From: Deltaproteobacteria bacterium | GTDB taxonomy: Bacteria > Desulfobacterota > GWC2-55-46 | Assembly (NCBI GenBank): GCA_016218095.1 | Contig: JACREV010000187.1 | Span: 1-9,394, forward strand | Direction: 5' to 3' | DNA length: 9,394 nt | Shown here: piece by piece, positions 1 through 5,837 of the stretch | Layout: each line of letters opens with the position of its first letter | Position numbering within the stretch: the stretch's first letter is position 1 | The notes under the pieces: model-generated | What the model was told of the DNA's origin: nothing | What the model saw: the letters and a program-made list of their open reading frames with translations, nothing else | Database searches by the model: none | Program-made: the position numbers and the translations under genes

Positions 1-392
1 CCCGAGTGGAGGTGAATGGCGTTGGCGAGCTCATAGGTAGAGACCCACAGGGCCTTGATGTCGCGCCTCTTGATCTGGTCCTCTACCTCCTCGAACTTCT
101 TCAATATCTGCCTGTGCTCGAGGATAAGGGTGCCGATCGGGTCGTTTTCGTCGAGCCACTGTTCCTCGGCCCCGTCGGCCTCGGGCGCGAGCCGGACTAT
201 CTCCATGATCTTGAATGGCCGGGAGAACCCGAGCTTGCAGTAGCCCTTCGGGCTCCTGAAGAGCTCCGGGTCTTCGTACGCGGCCTTGAGCTCATTGAAG
301 GCGGCCTCGTCGAAGGCTATGACGCCCTCGCGGCAGATGGCGCAACAGGTGCCCTGCGTGCAACGGTATTTTATCTCGAGCTTCGTTGACAT
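1..392 (-). CDS. Cys-motif plus hemerythrin-like (HHE) protein, 3' end cut by window edge
   Basis: Only the first 130 codons are in the window; the frame stays open to base 1. The ATG at 392-390 is preceded by a good ribosome site (GAGGAGG, 7 nt away). Residues 1-55 hold a cysteine cluster, C11-x4-C16-C17-x2-C20 with another cysteine at C52. A charged linker follows. From about residue 84 the sequence reads like the first helix of a hemerythrin HHE domain (DPIGTLILEHRQILKKFEE, H93), and H127/H129 (AIHLHSG) fit the next metal-ligand helix, with the remaining ligands beyond the edge. The family binds a di-iron centre and serves O2 or NO sensing, iron handling or Fe-S repair. A Cys motif before a hemerythrin domain loosely recalls the ScdA/YtfE (RIC) layout, but the motif itself is not the ScdA_N one. 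It starts 29 bp after the 170-residue gene and is probably cotranscribed with it. The hemerythrin call is fairly sure; the role of the N-terminal part is unknown. Confidence 0.75.
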   Translation of the reverse strand, partial: MSTKLEIKYRCTQGTCCAICREGVIAFDEAAFNELKAAYEDPELFRSPKGYCKLGFSRPFKIMEIVRLAPEADGAEEQWLDENDPIGTLILEHRQILKKFEEVEDQIKRRDIKALWVSTYELANAIHLHS

Positions 393-421
393 CGGAATAA
401 CCTCCTCGGCGCGCCCTGTTA

Positions 422-934
422 TCAGGCGTGGCCTACGGTCTCGCCCTTATTGGCGGAAGGCATGACCGGCATACCGAACTCGTCGTTGAACTTGGTTATT
501 ATGTAAAGGAGGGTCCTGTGGTTAAGGAGCAGCCCCTCGTAGAGCTTGGTCTTGGTGAGGCTGTCGACATAGAACTCATACGAGAACTGGACCTGCTTGG
601 CAACGCCCTGATCGTCGAGGTTCATGTCATAGGAGTTCTGCAGGAAGATGAGGTCCTTCCTGATCTCGCCGTAGAACGCGTCGCGGTCGTTCTCGTTCAT
701 CTTCTTCATCTTCTCGATGTGCTCGTTTGCGATGGCGACTCCGTTAAGGAGCACGATGAGGCCGGGATAGTCCTTGGGCGATATGACCCTCTGCCTCTTC
801 ATGGAGCCGAGGGGATAATCGACCTCCAGGTGGAAGTTGACGTTGTCGTCCTTGATCTCGGTGACCTGGTGGTGGTTCTCCTCGAGCCACTTCTTTATGA
901 TTTCTTTCGCCTGTTCCGGGGTAGTATTCTCCAT
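422..934 (-). CDS. uncharacterised 170-residue protein, possibly DUF2299-like
   Basis: The product is a soluble 170-residue protein with no signal peptide or membrane segment. The ATG at 934 follows AGGAGAGG with short spacing. The order of features is an N-terminal helix (about residues 6-20, ending KKWLEENHHQ), a beta-rich stretch with a V-x-Y-P turn (about 30-55), an amphipathic segment with N-E-H-I-E-K-M-K-K-M (about 70-80), and a C-terminal helical half with D-S-L-T-K-T-K-L (about 128-136). This pattern resembles, from memory, DUF2299, a family of small archaeal and bacterial proteins of unknown function with a YbjN or secretion-chaperone-like alpha/beta fold. There are no cysteines and no obvious catalytic residues, so an adaptor or chaperone is more likely than an enzyme. 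It lies just upstream of the hemerythrin-type gene, after a strong terminator and a candidate promoter. The gene is certain; the family is tentative. Confidence 0.8.
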   Translation of the reverse strand: MENTTPEQAKEIIKKWLEENHHQVTEIKDDNVNFHLEVDYPLGSMKRQRVISPKDYPGLIVLLNGVAIANEHIEKMKKMNENDRDAFYGEIRKDLIFLQNSYDMNLDDQGVAKQVQFSYEFYVDSLTKTKLYEGLLLNHRTLLYIITKFNDEFGMPVMPSANKGETVGHA

Positions 935-985
935 TTAGACCTCTCCTATTAAGTATGAATTCTCCCTTGATTTGGGGTGTATTTC

Positions 986-1015
986 ATCTTACTACAACGG
1001 AAGGCCGGTTGTCCA
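986..1015 (-). promoter_or_regulatory. candidate sigma70-type promoter for the 170-residue gene and hemerythrin-type gene
   Basis: On the minus strand TGGACA (1015-1010, 5 of 6 to TTGACA) is followed after 18 bp by TAAGAT (991-986, 4 of 6 to TATAAT). It lies between the upstream terminator and the ATG at 934, giving a leader of about 45 nt. A promoter is expected here because the terminator at 1047-1092 should separate this pair from the DUF2769 gene. Confidence 0.4.
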
Positions 1016-1046
1016 GTCCAAAGAGCCGTTTTAACGCCTTTTGGCC

Positions 1047-1092
1047 CAAAAAACGAAGAGGGCAGGCCCCCCGAGGGGGGCCTGCCCTCTTC
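1047..1092 (-). terminator. rho-independent terminator after the DUF2769 gene
   Basis: There is a perfect 18-bp inverted repeat (1055-1072 with 1075-1092; arm GAAGAGGGCAGGCCCCCC), whose tip closes on a very small loop. On the minus strand it is followed by CG and six T residues (1053-1048). It begins 40 bp after the TAG stop of the 106-residue gene. The unusually long GC-rich stem and the T run make this a strong terminator. Confidence 0.93.
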
Positions 1093-1132
1093 CATGAATA
1101 ATACAGTCAGCTACCCGCTGTAGGCAATAATC

Positions 1133-1453
1133 CTAGCCTCCCCCGCCCTGGTCGGATATGCCCTCGACCTTCAGCGTCTGGCAGACCTGGGAGCATCTCG
1201 TGCAATAGAATGTGTGGTTGAGCTCGTATTCCTTGTAGATCGAGCATGTTGCGCAGACGCAGTCTTTTTCCCACTGTATCTTCTTGGACGTGCCGATGAG
1301 CGGGAAGCAGTACCCCGTGGGCGCGTCGCCCGCCACATAGGTGGGGCATGCCGGACACTTGCACTTTTTGAGGACATATTCCTGACGATTCTGATACTCT
1401 TCCTTTTCCATCTTCTCGATGCCGAACTTGTCGATCCTGTCGTACTTACCCAT
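1133..1453 (-). CDS. DUF2769-type cysteine-rich small protein
   Basis: The product has 106 residues, ten of them cysteine: C31-x-C33-x2-C36, C49, C65-x-C67-x2-C70, C84-x2-C87 and C91. The twice-repeated C-x-C-P/A-x-C block, with a G-Y-C-F-P stretch between and Y-C-T-R after, matches what I recall of DUF2769, a small domain of unknown function found mostly in anaerobes and archaea. The cysteine spacing suggests binding of an Fe-S cluster or zinc. The N-terminal 30 residues are charged and helical, and the tail ends in four glycines. There is no signal peptide, so it is probably cytoplasmic. The ATG at 1453 sits behind a strong AAGGAGGG ribosome site. The gene is monocistronic, with its own near-consensus promoter and strong terminator. 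Its place after the nitrate transporters suggests a redox or metal role in nitrate respiration, but nothing in the sequence shows the reaction. Confidence 0.85.
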   Translation of the reverse strand: MGKYDRIDKFGIEKMEKEEYQNRQEYVLKKCKCPACPTYVAGDAPTGYCFPLIGTSKKIQWEKDCVCATCSIYKEYELNHTFYCTRCSQVCQTLKVEGISDQGGGG

Positions 1454-1539
1454 TTTTCCCTCCTTGGGTTTTTAGCGCCGCCGGAGCGGCAAAATGGCTT
1501 AAAAATCAGAGAGTTCCAATGAAGCCACTATATGCTTGA

Positions 1540-1568
1540 AATATATCGGGGTTCATGGAAATCGTCAA
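1540..1568 (-). promoter_or_regulatory. near-consensus sigma70 promoter for the DUF2769 gene
   Basis: On the minus strand TTGACG (1568-1563) and TATATT (1545-1540) are separated by exactly 17 bp. Each hexamer matches 5 of 6 consensus positions. The implied start near 1533 gives an 80-nt leader to the ATG at 1453. The leader contains a small hairpin (GCCGC/GCGGC, 1477-1490) just before the ribosome site. The element lies downstream of the narK2 terminator, where a new promoter is required. Confidence 0.7.
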
Positions 1569-1655
1569 GTGAGGCAGGTCACAGACTCGAATTATTTTAT
1601 TTTAGGGGGGAAGGCCCTGCGAGGGCAACGGGAGCGTCCGATCTTTTTTATCGGC

Positions 1656-1691
1656 AAAAAAGAGGGGAGGCCTTGCGGCCTCCCCTCTTTT
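1656..1691 (-). terminator. rho-independent terminator after the 439-residue transporter
   Basis: A perfect 15-bp stem (1658-1672 with 1677-1691) has a TTGC loop, and the minus strand continues into a run of six T (1661-1656). A second, smaller inverted repeat (TGCGGC/GCCGCA, 1698-1713) lies between the stop codon and this terminator. The A/T base of the stem is compatible with action in both directions, but no plus-strand gene needs it. Confidence 0.92.
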
Positions 1692-1728
1692 GACACCTGC
1701 GGCCATAGCCGCATTGACGCTTACAGGA

Positions 1729-3048
1729 CTAGCAGGGCTTCTCGGCGCCCTTCCTGTTGTAGTAGTAGAAGTTGAGGATGGTGCATATCGCGCAGAAGAC
1801 GATGAGGCCCCAGAAGAAGGGCTTCGGAGACCCGGTGCTCGCTATCGTCTTGCCTATAAGTAGCGCGAATATGAACGGGCCGTAGGCCGCTATCGCGCCG
1901 GTAAAGCCGAGGACGCCGCCCGCCTGCCTCGGGGTGAAGATCATAGGTATCTGCCTGAAGGTCGAGGCGTTGCCTATGCCGGTGAAGAAGAATATCGCGA
2001 GCATCAAGTAGACGAAAGAATTGAACGACTCGAGCCCGGTGGGCGCGAGCGACGGCATGATGAGGAACGAGAAGACTATGGTGCCTAGGCCGCAAATCGT
2101 CGTGATTATCGCGCCGCCGGTCTTATCCGAGATGAACCCGAAGATGACGCGGGAGGCCGCGCCGATGAGCGGGCCGTAGAACGCGTACTTGAGCGGGTCC
2201 GGGGCGTTCGGGAACGTTCCGTAGAGAGCCTTTATCATCATAGGGAATGTCGCGGCAAGGCCGGAGAACGAACCGAATGTCATGATGTAGAGAGCGGCCA
2301 TTATCCAGGTGTGCTTGTTCCTGAATATGTCGAGCTGTTCGGTGAAAGAGGCCTTGATCGGCACGCTCTTAAGGAATATGAACGAGAGTGCGCCGAAGAG
2401 GACGAGCAGAGGCACGTACCAGACGACTCCGTTCTGGATCCAGATGTCCTTTACTATCTCCCCCGATGTGAAGACCTGCGGGCCGCCCATTGCGGCCCCG
2501 AATGCCGCAAAACCTATTATCCATGGGGTCACGAACTGGGCAAGGGAGACGCCGAAGTTGCCAAGGCCGGCCTGAACGCCGAGCACGGCGCCCTGGAGCC
2601 TTTTGGGGAAGAACATCGAGGTCGAGGGCATGAAGGAGGAGAAGTCCCCGCCGCCGAAGCCGGCGAGGAACGCTAGTCCTATGAACACCCAAAAGGGGGT
2701 CGCCGGGTTCTGGACCGCGTAGGCCAGCCCGATACAGGGTATGACCTTTAAAAAGTTGGAGACCCCGATTACGGCCCTTGTGCCGAATATCGGTATCAAG
2801 AACATGTGGACAAGGCGAAAGGTCCCGCCCGCGAGACCCGGCATCGAGGCGAGCCAGAACAGCTGCATGTTGTCGAACTTGAACCCTATCTGCGGGAGCC
2901 TGACGACGATCGCGCTGATGACGAACCATGTGGAAAACGAGAGTATGAGGCTTATGGTAGTTATTACCAGCGTCGTCCAGGCGATCTTGCCGCCTGTTTC
3001 CTTCCAGAACCGCTGGTCTTCAGGCTCCCATCTTTTCAACAAAGCCAT
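1729..3048 (-). CDS. narK2: NarK-type nitrate/nitrite transporter (NNP family), second copy
   Basis: This 439-residue inner-membrane protein of the major facilitator superfamily has 12 predicted helices. The nitrate/nitrite porter signatures are present: GVQAGLGNFG (157-166, TM5) and GFTGAIAAYG (381-390, TM11). R78 in TM2 (TFRLVH) and R300 in TM8 (AASRVI) correspond to the paired substrate-binding arginines R89 and R305 of E. coli NarK, and N164 corresponds to N175. The length is normal for the family. It would move nitrate in and/or nitrite out; the sequence does not decide between proton symport and antiport. It aligns along its whole length with the 566-residue neighbour, so the pair came from duplication. 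The TM5-TM6 loop here is short (TSGEIVKDIWIQNG) and the tail ends in a cysteine. The ATG at 3048 follows AAGGAG with 8 nt spacing. It has its own terminator and probably its own promoter. The numeral only marks it as the second copy. Confidence 0.95.
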   Translation of the reverse strand: MALLKRWEPEDQRFWKETGGKIAWTTLVITTISLILSFSTWFVISAIVVRLPQIGFKFDNMQLFWLASMPGLAGGTFRLVHMFLIPIFGTRAVIGVSNFLKVIPCIGLAYAVQNPATPFWVFIGLAFLAGFGGGDFSSFMPSTSMFFPKRLQGAVLGVQAGLGNFGVSLAQFVTPWIIGFAAFGAAMGGPQVFTSGEIVKDIWIQNGVVWYVPLLVLFGALSFIFLKSVPIKASFTEQLDIFRNKHTWIMAALYIMTFGSFSGLAATFPMMIKALYGTFPNAPDPLKYAFYGPLIGAASRVIFGFISDKTGGAIITTICGLGTIVFSFLIMPSLAPTGLESFNSFVYLMLAIFFFTGIGNASTFRQIPMIFTPRQAGGVLGFTGAIAAYGPFIFALLIGKTIASTGSPKPFFWGLIVFCAICTILNFYYYNRKGAEKPC

Positions 3049-3090
3049 TTAAGGCACTCCTTTTGTAACCTTGGCCCGGCCCGGTTTGAA

Positions 3091-3107
3091 AGCAAGGCCA
3101 TATCCAA
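3091..3107 (-). promoter_or_regulatory. weak candidate sigma54-like (-24/-12) promoter for the 439-residue transporter
   Basis: The minus strand reads TTGGATATGGCCTTGCT. The invariant -24 GG and -12 GC are 10 bp apart, with TTGG and TTGCT at the two cores, but the consensus bases between them (CACG) are absent. A start near 3080 would give a leader of about 32 nt with AAGGAG well placed. No convincing sigma70 pair was seen between the narK terminator and this gene. No enhancer-protein site was recognised. Confidence 0.25.
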
Positions 3108-3147
3108 CACTTCACCTGCAAATGGAAAGCGGGTCAAAACGGCACGT

Positions 3148-3177
3148 AAAAAAAGGGTGGGCGCGAGCGCCCACCCT
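3148..3177 (-). terminator. rho-independent terminator after the 566-residue transporter
   Basis: The stem AGGGTGGGCGC pairs with GCGCCCACCCT (3154-3164 with 3167-3177) around a tight GA turn. On the minus strand it runs directly into seven T residues (3154-3148). It lies about 40 bp after the TAA stop. The stem shares the GGGTGGGC block with the terminator behind narI. Confidence 0.92.
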
Positions 3178-3217
3178 GCCTTGATGACTTCAAAAACCTT
3201 GTTTTACAGCCCCTGGA

Positions 3218-4918
3218 TTACTGCCCCTGCCAGGTCGACTTGGCCTTGTCCCACCAGGTGCCGCCGGAGTTGCCCCAGTCATACCTCTCAGCGCCCTTAC
3301 GAGTGTAATACCACCAGTTGAGGAAGTTTGCGTACGCATAGAAGATCGCGGCGCCGATGAAGAACGGCATGGCGCTGCCGTACTTGGTAATGGAAGCGCC
3401 GATGAGGCTGGTGAAGATGAACGGGCCAAATGCCGCCCAGGCACCCGTCCAGCCGAGCATCTGCGCGCCCTTGGCGGGCGAATACGCGAAGACTATCGGG
3501 TACTGGCGGAAGGTCGCCGCGTTGGCTATGCCGGTCATCAGGAATATCCAGAGCATTATCAAGACAAACCCGGTGAACTGCTCAAGCCCTGTCGGCTTAA
3601 GGAACCCGCCGAACGCGAGGGCGAGGCACCCTATAATCTGCCCTATAAAGCACCATAACATGCCCTTAGACCCGCCCCACTTGTCAAATATAGGGCCGGT
3701 AACCGCGCGGGAGACGCCGCCGATGAGAGGCCCGAGGTAGGCGTACTGCAGGGGGTCCGGCGAGCCGTCAAAACCGCCGTAGATGACCTTTATCATCATC
3801 GGGAACGCGGCCGCATAACCTGAGAACGAACCGAATGACGCGATATAGGTTATCGTGCAGTTCCAGGTATGCGTCAGGGCCCTGTCCTTAGTGCTCAAGA
3901 TCTCAAACTGTTTCTTGAAGCCTCCGCTCTTGATCCCGAGCGCCGCCGGGTCGATGCTTCTGAGGAATATCACGCAGAGGATGAAGGCCAGGATGAGGAA
4001 CGGGACGTACCAGAACGCGGCGTTCTGGGCCCACATACCCTTCTTTATCCCCTTCTTGAGCACAACATCGGTTACAACACCGGCGTCGTTCTTCTTGACA
4101 TCGAGCTTGTAGCCCTCGGTCTTCCTGACCTCGGTGACCGCTCCCTTTTCGTTCCTCGTGACATCTTCCTTCAATGCCTTTACGGTTTCGGTCTCCTGGA
4201 GGACAACATCCTTGACGACATCCCCCTCCTTGGTGACGATTATCGCGGAAGCGAGCTCAGGCTTGTTTACGACGACATCCTTCACGACATCGCCTGCCTT
4301 GGTGACGGTCAAAGCGCCCTTTACCGGGTCGGCCTTCGTGAATATCTGCGGGCCGCCGGCTATCGCGCCAAGGACGGCGCCGCCGATGATGACGGGCGTT
4401 ACGAACTGGACGACGCTAACGCCGAAGTTGCCTATGCCGGCCTGGATGCCCATCGCGAGGCCCTGGAGCCTCTTCGGGAAAAAGATGGACGTGGAGGGCA
4501 TGTAGGAAGAGAAGTCGCCGCCGCCCATGCCTGAGAGGAACCCGATTATCATGAAGGTGGACCACGGCGTGTTCATGTCCTGCACCGCGTAACCGAGCCA
4601 TACCATCGGTATGAGCTTGATGATCGTCGCTATGCTTACTACCGGCCTTGTCCCGAGTATCGGGATGAAGAATGAGTGGATGAGCCTCAATATGCCGGAG
4701 GCGAACCCGGGTATCGCCGCGAGCCAGAAGAGCTCCATGGTCGTAAACTTGAAGCCTATGGCTGGAAGCCTAACGACCACTGCGCTCATGACAAACCACG
4801 TGGCGAAGGAAAATATCAGCGAGAAGGTGGTGACGCCGCATGTGCGCCACGCTACTCCGCTGCCGGTCTCGCGCCAGAACTGTTCATTTTCCGGCTGCCA
4901 TTTTGTCAACTTTGCCAT
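3218..4918 (-). CDS. narK: NarK-type nitrate/nitrite transporter with a repeat-built periplasmic loop insertion
   Basis: This 566-residue major facilitator protein is about 100 residues longer than usual. The nitrate/nitrite porter signatures are GIQAGIGNFG (157-166, TM5) and GWTGAWAAFG (489-498, TM11). R78 (TM2) and R404 (TM8) match the substrate arginines R89/R305 of E. coli NarK, and N164 matches N175. The extra length is one in-frame block at about residues 195-292, between TM5 and TM6. With the usual topology this loop is periplasmic. The block is made of imperfect repeats of about 23 residues, while the transport core is intact. A 23-residue C-terminal extension with four tryptophans is also absent from the 439-residue paralogue. 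Expected role: nitrate uptake and/or nitrite export beside the reductase. The ATG at 4918 follows AAAGGAG. The 220-bp gap before it holds the narI terminator, but I could not place a promoter with confidence, so read-through from narGHJI may contribute. Confidence 0.94.
   Translation of the reverse strand: MAKLTKWQPENEQFWRETGSGVAWRTCGVTTFSLIFSFATWFVMSAVVVRLPAIGFKFTTMELFWLAAIPGFASGILRLIHSFFIPILGTRPVVSIATIIKLIPMVWLGYAVQDMNTPWSTFMIIGFLSGMGGGDFSSYMPSTSIFFPKRLQGLAMGIQAGIGNFGVSVVQFVTPVIIGGAVLGAIAGGPQIFTKADPVKGALTVTKAGDVVKDVVVNKPELASAIIVTKEGDVVKDVVLQETETVKALKEDVTRNEKGAVTEVRKTEGYKLDVKKNDAGVVTDVVLKKGIKKGMWAQNAAFWYVPFLILAFILCVIFLRSIDPAALGIKSGGFKKQFEILSTKDRALTHTWNCTITYIASFGSFSGYAAAFPMMIKVIYGGFDGSPDPLQYAYLGPLIGGVSRAVTGPIFDKWGGSKGMLWCFIGQIIGCLALAFGGFLKPTGLEQFTGFVLIMLWIFLMTGIANAATFRQYPIVFAYSPAKGAQMLGWTGAWAAFGPFIFTSLIGASITKYGSAMPFFIGAAIFYAYANFLNWWYYTRKGAERYDWGNSGGTWWDKAKSTWQGQ
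4058..4309 (-). repeat. four imperfect ~23-residue coding repeats in the narK loop insertion
   Basis: Within residues 204-287 of the transporter a motif recurs four times: TVTKAGDVVKDVVV (204-217), IVTKEGDVVKDVVL (227-240), VTRNEKGAVTEV (253-264) and VKKNDAGVVTDVVL (274-287). The first two are also clear DNA repeats: 36-base segments at 4272-4307 and 4203-4238, offset by 69 bp, match at 31 of 36 positions. The last two have diverged. The pattern suggests growth of the loop by in-frame tandem duplication, predicted to form short beta hairpins in the periplasm. Confidence 0.85.
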
Positions 4919-5088
4919 TTTCAGATTACTCCTTTCACCTTAATGAAGTACGAGAGGGTACAGGGTGTAGCCGTGCGTCTGATGGAAGGGCCCGGAAAGC
5001 CCCTCTTTCTTATATCGGTCAAGTTGTTAGTAGGTAGGTATTTGTGCTGAAACCGGTGGAGCGCTATGGCGAAAGGCGTCAACAGGCG

Positions 5089-5132
5089 AAACTAAACTAA
5101 ACTAAAGAGGGTGGGCCCTAAGGCCCACCCTC
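5089..5132 (-). terminator. hairpin terminator after narI, with a broken T tract
   Basis: A perfect 11-bp stem, GAGGGTGGGCC with GGCCCACCCTC (5107-5117 with 5122-5132), has a 4-base loop. It starts 6 bp after the narI stop. The 3' side on the minus strand is not a plain T run but TTTAGTTTAGTTTAGTTT (three AAACT units on the plus strand). That may make termination partial and let some transcripts continue into narK. Confidence 0.75.
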
Positions 5133-5138
5133 CCGTGA

Positions 5139-5837
5139 TCACTTGTACTGTACGATGTTCTCGGTCTGCGGTGTCCTCTTGTACCACCTCACGACCTGGT
5201 AAGGCCTTACGAGGTACTTGTAAGGGTTCAATACCACGAAGTGGGCGAGCCTTGAGAACGGGATGAAGCCGATGAATATCAGCGCGTTGAAGATGTGGAC
5301 CTTTGTGATGAGGGGGAGCGAGGCCACATAGTCGACGTTCGGGTTGAGCTTAAGTATCGACCAGATCCAGGGTACAGCCGCTCCGGCGTACCAGTTGGAG
5401 CCCCACCTGTACATGGTGGCGTTGAGGACGCCGGTCACCACCTGTATGAGGAGGACGATGAGGATGAGCACGTCCCAGGAGCTGGTAAGGGCCTTGACCC
5501 TGGAGTTAGTGAGCCTCCTGTAGATGAGCGCGAGGAGGCCGAAGAGCGCCAGGAACCCGAACGAGAGCGCGGTGAGCTCGAGTATGTAGAGCCTGACCGG
5601 CACGCCGTTCCACGCGAGTATCGCGCTCGGGAAGAAGATCCCGAATATGTGGCCGAGAAGGATCGTTATGATCCCGTAGTGCCAGGGGAACGACCCGAAG
5701 AACAGGGTCTTGTTCTCCAGGAACTGCGAGGACTGCGACGACCATGTGTACTTGTTGCCTCTGTATCTCCATATCGCGCCGACAATTGCTGTAAAGATCA
5801 GCACGTACGGCATTGCGCCGAACAGGACCTTATCCAT
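5139..5837 (-). CDS. narI: respiratory nitrate reductase gamma subunit (di-heme cytochrome b)
   Basis: This 232-residue integral membrane protein (E. coli NarI has 225) oxidises quinol on the periplasmic side and passes electrons through two b hemes to NarH. Five hydrophobic segments are visible. The four heme ligands are in the expected places: H53 (FPWHYG) and H63 (LGHIFG) in the second helix, H181 (KVHIFN) and H199 (RLAHFV) in the last. The N-terminal helix follows directly after MDKVLFG, as in the family, where the free N terminus contacts NarGH. The charged C-terminal tail (from about 205) faces the cytoplasm. The ATG overlaps the narJ stop by one base (TAATG). Its ribosome site, AAGGAGG, lies inside the last narJ codons, which points to translational coupling. 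A hairpin follows the stop. Confidence 0.97.
   Translation of the reverse strand: MDKVLFGAMPYVLIFTAIVGAIWRYRGNKYTWSSQSSQFLENKTLFFGSFPWHYGIITILLGHIFGIFFPSAILAWNGVPVRLYILELTALSFGFLALFGLLALIYRRLTNSRVKALTSSWDVLILIVLLIQVVTGVLNATMYRWGSNWYAGAAVPWIWSILKLNPNVDYVASLPLITKVHIFNALIFIGFIPFSRLAHFVVLNPYKYLVRPYQVVRWYKRTPQTENIVQYK

Noticed and set aside
1477..1490. GCCGC/GCGGC hairpin in the DUF2769 leader as a riboswitch or thermometer
   Set aside because: There are only five base pairs and no second alternative structure, and it lies just before rather than over the ribosome site. Not enough to support regulation.
4043..4336. The narK insert as a mobile element, intein or frameshift artefact
   Set aside because: It is in frame, has no terminal inverted repeats or target duplication, no intein or homing motifs, and base composition like its surroundings. 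Internal repeats explain it better.
3869..4534. Long plus-strand open frame (221 codons) opposite narK
   Set aside because: It is an antisense shadow of a GC-rich gene: low-complexity acidic/leucine-rich composition, no ribosome site and no family resemblance. The same applies to those at 6-389, 428-952, 5295-5876, 5813-6367 and 6809-7306.
5009..5022. FNR-box-like TTGAC-CGAT-ATAAG upstream of narK (minus strand)
   Set aside because: It has only 7 of 10 defined matches and no properly spaced -10/-35 pair beside it, so it is too weak to list as a site.
5023..5040. TACCTACCTACTAAC on the minus strand as NarL-type heptamers
   Set aside because: The copies miss the final T of TACYYMT and lack the expected paired arrangement. 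It looks like a short TAGG repeat.
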